From contig NC_134109.1 of NCBI RefSeq assembly GCF_040939455.1, forward strand, positions 76,567,001 to 76,631,000: DNA of 64,000 bases, given 5' to 3'. Below the pieces are notes generated by a model. It had not been told where the DNA came from, searched no databases, and saw only the letters and a list, made by a program, of their open reading frames with translations. The DNA comes from Microcebus murinus (lineage: Eukaryota; Chordata; Mammalia; Primates; Cheirogaleidae). Shown here piece after piece: positions 56,211 through 64,000 of the stretch; within the stretch, counting starts at the first letter, position 1, and each line of letters starts with the position of its first letter. A program made the translations under genes and the position numbers.

Positions 56211-57387
56211 CTGGGGAAATAACTGAGAAAACATGTAATAATTCACACAACCAATTATGTAAACTACCCCCAACTTTTGGAAGAAGGCTGAAATATAAAT
56301 TCTAGGTAGATAGATAAGATTTGCACTCGAGGTCCACATGACATATTCTCTCACTCTTAGTTCTTACATGTTTTCAATGTAAACATGACCTTGGGTACTT
56401 TATTACTTTTAGAGTTTCTGTTTCTTTCAGTGCATTTGCTATTATTTCTCCCTTCCCGTTTTAGGATGTGTACTGCTCACTCCATGCATCCTCCTTTGAA
56501 ATAGAAACCAGGGCCATCCTTAAGCTCATCCTCCGGTTTCATAATGAAATCATCATGCAGTATTCTTCTGACTGCAACATCCCTCTATGTCTCTAGACCC
56601 CAATTGCCACCCTTCATTCTCGCCTCAAAAAAATGGACATACCATGGAGAAAATTAAAAGAGTCAATATATGAATAAATACAATATAGTTGAAAACTTCT
56701 AGAATACTATGTCATTGCTCTAATTATTCTTTTACCATGAACCCTTTGGCATTTAGTTAATCAATTGGTATATTTTACTCTTAAGATGTGAGTAGATGTG
56801 TTCGTATGTTATCAAAATTTCAGTTGTATGCAACCTATGGAGAGGAACCTTTCTTCTTTGTGCTCTGTACTCCTAGGATGGATTCACAAGCTTGTATGTG
56901 GATTCTTAACAGGTAAATTCAGAGGGGCTGACGTATGGCAGGAGTAAACATCTCTCCAAGAAAACAGAGACTAAAGACAACAAAACAAAATAGCTTCTGC
57001 CTGTGTTTCCTATTTTTTGTCTTCTGAGGAGAGATTTACAGTAGGCTAGAAAGACTATAAGCATCTAAGTATATCCAAGACAGGACAAAGTCAAGTAGAA
57101 ATAAAGCACTTTTTCAGGTAATTGAACATGGACATGAAAATATCAAGGTATATAAACACCAAGGAGAATTTCAGCATATTGTGATTGTGTATTTATTTTA
57201 TATACATTTTAAATTTTCTTTAACATATTGTATTTTTATTTTCCATGTGGCATAAAGGCCTGAAGTGAGTTAGGAGTTACAATATTTTTACTTTTTTATT
57301 TTTACAATTATAGAAAGTAAATTGTTTCAAAGAGATAGGGTTGCATTTTTAATAATCAAGATCCACAAATTGAGCAAGAATACTTAC
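56211..57387. other. Unique sequence (candidate intron)
   Basis: No repeat recognised. If the exon-like blocks are real, this is the 1.18 kb intron between them. Confidence 0.3.
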
Positions 57388-57433
57388 AAATACGATCCTC
57401 TTTCTTTAGTAATTTTAGTTTGCAAACACAGAC
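57388..57433 (-). CDS. Candidate 46-base exon (speculative)
   Basis: On the minus strand a pyrimidine tract 'ttactttttttgcttggcag' precedes it and 'gtaagtatt' follows, both good splice consensus. One frame is open and encodes VCVCKLKLLKKEDRI plus one base. That phase fits the block at 56023-56210. By itself this is weak, since such pairs arise by chance. Confidence 0.25.
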
Positions 57434-59234
57434 CTGCCAAGCAAAAAAAGTAAGTGAAACAACCATATTATTATCATATTTTTATTTCATTTCTACAAAA
57501 AAAGAATATTTGCATTGTATATTAAATTGACCATAGTGCCAGAACCTTACGATGTTATATTACATGATCACTAATCTATTATTATTATACACATATTTAC
57601 ACACAGGCATAAATACACACATACTTTGCATATAAACATGTGCAAGCGTATTTCACTTGGACTGAAAAGTTATTTACAACTCTGTCTGGAGATGCATACA
57701 GCAGTGATTAACAAGTGCATAACCAATCTACAACACACAGATTAAAACTAAATAAACAGTGTAAGAGTTTATTTTAAAACAATTACAAGATGTTTTATAT
57801 TTCTCCTTCGTCCTGAACTATGTGTTTGAAAATGCAGTCTTCATAAAAACCACATGCAAGCCTTTTTGATGGTGAAACAATCGACTTCCAACAGCCACAT
57901 GTCTGCACATATCCTCAGAAGATAGCACAGACCTCACACAGCAATTCAAAATGAGAAAGGAAAAAGGAAAAAAATATATATATATACTTTTTTTATAATA
58001 TATAAGTATATATATATACTTTTATATATATGTGTGTGTGTGTGTGTGTGTCATTCTCTGCTGTTTCTCTTTTAGAGAGGGAGTTTTCTATTTGCCTATG
58101 AATTAAAGTAAAAGATTTTGGCTGGGAACAAAGATTTCAATCAATACAACTAGATTTGTTTTTATTGTTTGATGAAGACACCCACGGACAAGAAACTTGA
58201 CTAAAATTCTCAAATCATTCCATAGTCCACTTTGTCATCCTTCAGTGGAAAATGGTTTGTTTTGTCAACTTGATCCAGATCTAGATTGTAGGACCCTAGT
58301 GCACTGAGAATCTTTTTTTATGTAATCATGGTAATACAGCTCGTTGGGAAAAGTATTAAATCCATTTCATGAGTTTCTCTTATACTGTGCAGGGAGGCAA
58401 ATTGTGTAATAGTATATGATTCCTACCACTCTTCAATGTCTTATTATATTACCAGAAGTGATGTAAAAGCGTACTAATGTTTAGAAATACATGTAGTGGT
58501 TTTCTCACAGAGCTAAAAACATGGATAAGCCAAATTAATGGTGCAAACATAAGATGCATCTGTATACTAGAGATATTTTAGGAGCAAAACTGGGCCTTTG
58601 GGGTTCACTTCATCAACACCGTTCAGCGAGTCTGAACCTTCTTTCCTGGGAAAACAAATCTCCACCTCACACGCTCACTTAGACCCGTTGCTTCCCTCAG
58701 TTTTCCTCATAACTTATTCCAGCTGTTTATTTCCATTTATATAACAGGCCGTGGCAGTGTTCTGGATTTACTCCTCTTCCCTCATGTTTAGATTCTGCCC
58801 CATAACTTCTGAACCCCTTTCCCAGGGCGAAACAATTTCTCATCTCTGAACTTTATGTAGTGATTTTGTAATTCTCATTCCCTAGCTTACTTCCACCTGA
58901 CTGTCAAGGCCTTTAAATATGTTCCCTCAAATGTAATCATTTGAATTTCTTTTGCCTGAATTATAGGTTGCTTTTCCATATACTTCCTAAATGTGGTGGC
59001 ACTTAAATCGAAATGAGTAGCTAGATAAACTTTTTAGTGTGAGATGATTAACTTCATACTGAGAAGAATTATTCCCCGTATAGACAGGTGGATCCCAGCT
59101 CATACCCCGGGCTTCTGATTAGTTGTGTTGCTTCTGGGCCCCTGCTTTTCTCTCTCTTCCAGGTGTTGTAAATATTTTTCAAAGTTGAATAACTGTTATA
59201 AATGGCTCTGTAAACACAAGGTGTAATGAGAGAC
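57434..59234. other. Unique sequence with microsatellites
   Basis: No gene assigned. Contains AT-rich alternating DNA (57973-58029), a (TG)n run (58030-58051), and a segment (57640-57960) that resembles conserved non-coding DNA, without repeats. Confidence 0.4.
57973..58051. repeat. (TA)n / (TG)n compound microsatellite
   Basis: Alternating TA blocks interrupted by T runs, then about eleven TG units from 58030. Confidence 0.95.
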
Positions 59235-59236
59235 AA

Positions 59237-59462
59237 TAAAGTATAGTAGTTACAAGCGTAAGCCATAGAGCCAGACTGCTTGGGTTCAAAGTCTGGTCAT
59301 TTTTGTGCCCTAGTTTTTCCATCTATAAAATGAGGATAATCATGGTGTCCCCTTCATAGGGTGGTGGTGAGTAGTGGTATCAAGTTAGTCTATACATGTA
59401 AAACTGCTTGAAACACTGCCTGTCATGTAATAAGTGCTTAGTAAATGTTAGTTACCTCTTTG
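59237..59462 (+). repeat. MIR SINE, nearly full length
   Basis: 'agactgcttgggttcaaagt', 'ctataaaatgaggataatca', 'agggtggtggtgagtagtgg' and 'cagtgtcttt'-free 3' text 'gtgcttagtaaatgttagtt' are in sense MIR order. One of the best preserved MIRs here. Confidence 0.88.
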
Positions 59463-60036
59463 TTGTTGGTTATTGGAATCATTGTATTATTTATTGTAAA
59501 CGTATTCAGACAGTGTCTTTAAAGACATAATGATTCATCAAGGGGACCCCCTGAAGTCTGTGGAGACCTAGAAGCTAAACTGGCTTCAGGAAATCAACCA
59601 AGGGTTATTGGAGCTAATTTAGCAAAATGCTACCTAATAAATGATGAGAAATCTCTAAATTCCTGAGTCTACCTTTCTTTTCAACACTCTCTGAAGAAGA
59701 TGCCTCAAGGAAAAGTATAACAATAGAAAGTTAACAATCTTCTCCATAAGTAAAAACAAGTAATTCCTGCATTATAGGATAGTGCAAAGGCATGGCGAGG
59801 AAAGGGGAGTGTTTTGTTTAACAGTTAAAAATAAAAAAAAGAGTAAGAAAGTTCTTCCTGAATTTGGGGGCCCTAATTTTCTGTCTGTACCACTGAGTTT
59901 CTCAGAGAGTTATAGAAAACCTCAAACTGAAAGATACAATTTATAACTTCGATTCCATCAAACATTTGCAATCCGAAATCCTCAGGGCTTATCTGAGGAG
60001 AGCTAGATTTTTCTGGAAAACTATGAATTTACTTAC
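59463..60036. other. Unique sequence
   Basis: No gene or repeat recognised. Confidence 0.35.
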
Positions 60037-60097
60037 CGAAGTACCATTTTTAAAACATTCTTGGTGACAATCTTTTAAAATTTTATTATGGCTTTCA
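60037..60097 (-). CDS. Candidate 61-base exon (speculative)
   Basis: The minus strand shows a 'ggtacttcg' end followed by a perfect 'gtaagtaa' donor. The only fully open frame begins one base in and reads 20 residues with the Cys pattern DCHQECFKNGTS, ending in phase 0 to join VCVCK of the next block; together these resemble an EGF-like cysteine spacing. The acceptor ('ttttaaaaaggcag') is weak, so this is the least secure block. Confidence 0.17.
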
Positions 60098-60250
60098 CTG
60101 CCTTTTTAAAACTGAACAAAAAGTAACCCACATTTGTTTTTTCTGGACTGTCCTTAACATCTGTTGAGATAGACAGAGTCTGTTTGCCCCAATACCGGTA
60201 GCCATGGACCATCACAATTGGGTGGTGGGGGTTTTTTGTTGTTGCCGTTT

Positions 60251-60272
60251 TGTTGTTGTTGTTGTTGTTGTT
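60251..60272. repeat. (GTT)n trinucleotide microsatellite
   Basis: Seven GTT units within a G/T-rich stretch from 60221. Confidence 0.93.
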
Positions 60273-60744
60273 ATCATTGCTTTTGTTTTTTAAATGTCTC
60301 TTCCCTAATCATTAGCAGTCATTCATTCACCTTGACTGGCGAAGTGTTAAGGCCTATAACCAGCCCTTTCAAATTTATAGCTTTAGAACTGAGTAACTAT
60401 GTTTAACACCAAAAACACAGAACTAGAAAAGTCATGGAGAATTCTTCATTTTATGTAGCTCCAGAATCCTAGATATGCAGTAAGGAGAGATGTTAGTGTA
60501 TAGTGGAAGTTAGAAGCCAAGGAGTCTGTTAGTATAAAAGCACAGAGTTGCTTAGTAATTGGGATTGCCCTTGACAGAGAGTCGCTTCTCACTGATAATC
60601 TCCTTCAGTAACCCCTTGTACTGTAAATTTTGGGAGTAATTGTAACTGAAATAGCCAATCTATACCCAATAGGACTCTCCATACTGCATATGTGAAGAAT
60701 AGTATTTGATGTATACTTAAATTTGAGTCTGTGGTGCATATTTA
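60273..60744. other. Unique sequence
   Basis: No gene or repeat recognised. Confidence 0.35.
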
Positions 60745-61285
60745 TGTGAGTTATCTACTGCTATATAACAGATGACTCCAATACTAGATGGCTTAAAATA
60801 CTGAACACTCGTCTCTCAGTTTCTGTGCGTCAGGAATACGGGCACAGCAAGGCGGGGTCCCCCACTGCACAGCCTCTCGCAGGCCGCACTGGCCCAGGGT
60901 CTGTGGCCTCATCTGAAGGTTCGACTGAGGATGGCTCCACTTCCAGGCTGTCTTGGTGGTTGTCGGCAGGATTCACTTCCTCATGGACTGTGGGACTAAG
61001 GGCTGCAGTTCCTCACTGGCTGTTGACCACAAATGGCCTCAGCCCCTTATCACAAGGGGCCTCTCCCACATGGCAGTGTGCTTCAGCAAAGCATGCTAAG
61101 CAGAGAGGGCAACAGAGTCCAGCAGAAAGAGGGAAGTCACAGAAGAGACATCCTGCCACTTTTGCCATATTCTTTCTGTTACAAGCAAGTCATTAGAGTG
61201 GTCCAGTCCACTCTCAAAAAGAGGGGATGACACAGGGCAAGAGGCAGGGATCCTTGAGGCCACCTTAGAAGTCTACCTACCACGA
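60745..61285 (-). repeat. LTR-like ancient repeat
   Basis: 'gttatctactgctatataac', 'tctgtgcgtcaggaatacgg', 'tggcctcatctgaaggttcg', 'tcccacatggcagtgtgctt', 'cacttttgccatattctttc' and 'gtccagtccactctcaaaaa' appear in the order of a common old placental repeat. I think it is a solitary LTR in reverse orientation but cannot name it. The 123-codon frame at 60825-61196 is inside it and is not a gene. Confidence 0.6.
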
Positions 61286-62894
61286 TATCTCTCTGCAGCT
61301 CTGAACTGCCACTCAGCGGGAACTCCAGCACCACCTTTGCTGCGGTTGTTCTTTCATTACTGCTGTTATTCGATTTCGTTTGACAGTTCTCTGCTGTACC
61401 TTCCTCCCTATAGATAACACTGGTGAGACTACTCTCAGTGGGGTGAATTCTAAATGGGACCTGGTACTGTATCTATGTCTTTTTTTCCAGCTCACTTTTT
61501 ACTGTGAAGAAAAACCATATGTTCAGGGACAGGTTAGTTACCAATTTGCTAAGTATTTTCACCCATATTCAGGATGACCTGGTGTTACCATATCATTGGT
61601 GCTCCTATGTGTGTGCTGTTCACCTGTCCATAACACATTCATCTGTATGAAGAGGTGGAGCCAAGCAGAACCATGTCCCCCAACCTTGTCAAATTGAACA
61701 TCTTCTTTAAAATAAAAAAAAAAAACAATTTTTGCTAACCCACTCCCACATAACAGCTATGCCTTTATATTCCATCTATTTAGGAAATGAATACATAACT
61801 GAAAGCTGCCATGAATCCTATTTTATTACCTACACTTTTTAAAATAAAACAAGACATATTTTTTCTGTCTGGAGATAGTGCTTGGTACACATAGTGACCT
61901 TTTATAATCTCTTCACAACCCCTCAAAGGTCTCTGGCCCAAGGTTGGGAACCTCTGGGTTAGAAGTTAGGGAAGGGGTCAAACACTCAAATGCACACAGG
62001 GGCTGGGTGGACACCATAAATAAGTAAAGTAGGTGGGACATAAGGAAAGAAATTTGTCCTCTTCCATTTCTTTGTTGAAATATGAAACCCTCTAAGGTTG
62101 TGTTTTGCTTTCCCCCATTTAATAGAGGCATGATTATAGAGAAATAGTTCTCTGCCATAAGAAAATCGCAGTATAAGCATGATGATGGATGACACCTGGC
62201 ACTGTGTCTCAGCACCGGGGAGTAACAGAGAGTGGCGGGGACTGTGGCAAACCTGCGAGCGTAGGTTATTTCTGAGGGAGACAGTTGTTACTCATCTCCA
62301 GCTGGTTGATGCCAGATCGATTTATTTCTTAAAAGAAGCTGAATCTTTGCAGGATTTTATGTAAAAATCTCCAATTTGTATATAAATTGGCTCAATTTTT
62401 TAAAATTCACGAAAGCCCAGCCTTGATTTAATAGAGCTAGTGATATCACTATTTTGCAAGGCAGCTTACTCCATGTCTTCAAAAGTTTCAAGTGTAGAAA
62501 CAAATGTATCTGTGTTGAATCAAAATCCAGTTCTTGGCTACTTTCAAACATTGTCCTAAGTCTACACTTGAGAGCTACAGCATGAATCAAATCCTTCCTC
62601 TCCAAGAGCACTCTCAAAATCAGAAGATGGAGAGTGTGTTACCACCTCGACTGTTCATTTCTGGGTCCAGCATACTCTGTTATTCTAACCATATCCTTGG
62701 ATTCTCCTTCAGGTCCATCCCAGCCTGGAGATATTCCCCTTAAAATATGACGCTAGAACCCTCCGAAGCACCCCAGGTGTGGTCTGAATCGTGCAAAGGG
62801 CATTTCCTCTCTTGTTCTGGTTAAAGTCTAATACTCTATCACCCTGTTTAGTAAACTGATCACTCCATCATAATGAGCACCACCACAGACTGCC
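61286..62894. other. Unique sequence
   Basis: No gene called. 'aaggttgggaacctctgggt' near 61940-61959 may be a hAT end. CpG-retaining text at 62210-62320 is free of repeats. Confidence 0.4.
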
Positions 62895-63112
62895 TTAGGT
62901 TCTAAAACTGGTTCCTCCACTTTTTAGCTGTGAGACGTTAGGCAACCTACTTAATTGTTCTGTGCCTTGATCTCTTCACTTGTAGAACAGGGACCTACCT
63001 GTGGGGTTGGCATAAGAATTAAGTGGTTTGATATATGTAAAGTGCTTAGAACAGTGTCTAGCTATGAAAGTGTTAATAATTAACATTGTTGTAACTACTG
63101 CTATTATCATCA
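62895..63112 (+). repeat. MIR SINE, nearly full length
   Basis: 'ttttagctgtgagacgttag', 'ttctgtgccttgatctcttc', 'gtaaagtgcttagaacagtg' and 'aaagtgttaataattaacat' are in sense MIR order. Confidence 0.85.
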
Positions 63113-63299
63113 CTGTGACCTGTCAGTATGCCATTAGTAGGCTTACCCTGGTCATTAATAAAAATGCCACGCTGCGGCCATGCCGAGTCCTGCCTGCACC
63201 CTGTCTACACACCGACACTGACTCGATAACCAGTACAAAGCTGCCTGATCCTATAATTACTAACCTGTGTTCTCCATTTTGTCCTTGAGGGTATCTACA

Positions 63300-63382
63300 C
63301 ATGCCAGGCCCTAGGCATGGAGGACGTGAATATAAAGAAAACATAGTCTTTCCCCTCGACAGAGTCCCAGTGTAACAAAGAG
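63300..63382 (+). repeat. L2 LINE 3' end fragment
   Basis: 'atgccaggccctaggcatgg' and 'aaaacatagtctttcccctc' match L2 3' end order. Confidence 0.6.
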
Positions 63383-64000
63383 ACAAATGGTGAAACAAAC
63401 GTGTATACCCAGCTTTGGTTCCACGGTGTCCTTCTTAATTTCTCTCGATACCCCAAAATGGAAGGAAACCAGAAGAAACACATTTTGAACATATTTGTAA
63501 GGTTGTCATTATTCATGAAGAACTTCATCTGTCATGCCTTCAAAGTCTATCATGGCTCTTGACTTTCACCTCCCATTTTGTCAAGGGGTATTTGTTGTTT
63601 TTGCTAATTTGGGTGGCATTTTATTTGCAAGCAAAATTACTTATTCAGAAGTCACTCACATTCTAGTCTCTGCTGCCCAGGAGTCTTTAAAATCTGTTGG
63701 GGGTTCTTTGATCTTATGACTTGACCATGAGTCTAGCAACCATAAAATTATATTCAGCCTTGAAAAGTGTTTACAGAATCAATTCAGATGTCTGTGTACA
63801 TCCCCTTACTGAGTGTCTCCAGGCTGGTCGGCAGGCTGCAGTCCCAGTAGCAGAACAACCCTCTGTTTTGCACATTCCCTCAGACCCAGGGACTCTTGTT
63901 TTGTCTTAAATGCCGTTAACAGAGTCTCTTTGATTTTTATTGGTTACAAAGGTTATATTTGCTTTCCTAGTGATCTCAATTCTTGTCCAGTGCTGCCACA
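63383..64000. other. Unique sequence to window end
   Basis: No gene or repeat recognised. The open frames near 63534-63909 are short and unsupported. Confidence 0.4.

Noticed and set aside
60825..61196. 123-codon plus-strand open frame
   Set aside because: Lies entirely inside the LTR-like repeat.
61490..61531. Plus-strand micro-exon-like block with a strong acceptor and a GTTAGT donor
   Set aside because: Forty-two bases, no partner exon in phase nearby, and such pairs are expected by chance in 64 kb.
62179..62364. Plus-strand open frame with a Trp then GLW-x-x-C, reminiscent of the claudin/PMP22 first loop
   Set aside because: Only this short pattern fits. There are no transmembrane segments, no second Cys at the right spacing, no good splice sites, and the remainder does not look like the family.
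1..64000. Bacterial-style features: operons, ribosome binding sites, CRISPR arrays, phage or plasmid modules
   Set aside because: The window is vertebrate nuclear DNA; direct repeats here are microsatellites or retroelement duplications, none with regular spacers.
1..64000. tRNA, U6, 5S, Y RNA or other small RNA genes
   Set aside because: I looked for the characteristic A/B boxes and conserved cores and saw none; a covariance-model scan would be needed to exclude diverged copies.

Overview
This window looks like AT-rich primate nuclear DNA from a gene-poor (intergenic or very large intronic) region. I could not establish any intact protein-coding gene, rRNA, tRNA, CRISPR array or bacterial-type operon. 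Primate origin rests on a dimeric Alu at about 44.1-44.45 kb, an Alu-type monomer directly after it, an antisense Alu-type monomer at about 34.2 kb, and an Hsmar2-like mariner at 28.4-29.6 kb. Two details point, more weakly, to a strepsirrhine (lemur or galago-like) genome: a truncated L1 3' end at 11.77-11.93 kb that reads like the short 3' tails common in those species, and a SINE tail at 26.92 kb with a 'ctctagccc' right end. Repeat names are from memory and were not checked against a library.

Layout. 0-9.3 kb: unique sequence with MIR and L2 fragments, a MER1-type hAT element (3.9-4.4 kb) and a short Tigger-like element (5.8-6.25 kb). 9.4-11.35 kb: two repeat-free blocks rich in homeodomain-type motifs, the best candidates for conserved regulatory elements. 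11.6-12.5 kb: a Tigger-type element split by an L1 tail with clean target-site duplications. 13.9-18.8 kb: an old L1 interrupted by a roughly 430-base segment that recurs, diverged, at 18.3 kb. 17.2-21.1 kb: two L1 3' ends in opposite orientations with an LTR-like repeat between them. 21-28 kb: mostly unique, with a solitary LTR, hAT elements and a G-quadruplex-prone purine tract. 28.4-29.6 kb: a nearly full-length, dead mariner. 30.7-37 kb: L1, L2, MIR, MER5 and Alu-monomer insertions. 37.3-41 kb: mostly unique, with three candidate conserved blocks. 41.5-50 kb: L2, L1, Alu and another unique block at 46.5-47.05 kb. 50.6-53.7 kb: a 5'-truncated L1 retaining a broken ORF2. 53.7-64 kb: unique sequence, MIR, L2 and an LTR-like repeat.

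The nearest thing to a gene is a set of three phase-compatible exon-like blocks on the minus strand (60.04-60.10, 57.39-57.43 and 56.02-56.21 kb). The encoded peptide is not one I recognise, and the case is only suggestive. The other long open frames lie in repeats, low-complexity sequence or unique DNA without gene structure. The most distinctive observations are the paired 430-base repeat, the nested insertions with readable target-site duplications, two extremely short SINE tails, a perfect 13-base inverted repeat made from MIR sequence, and the candidate regulatory blocks.
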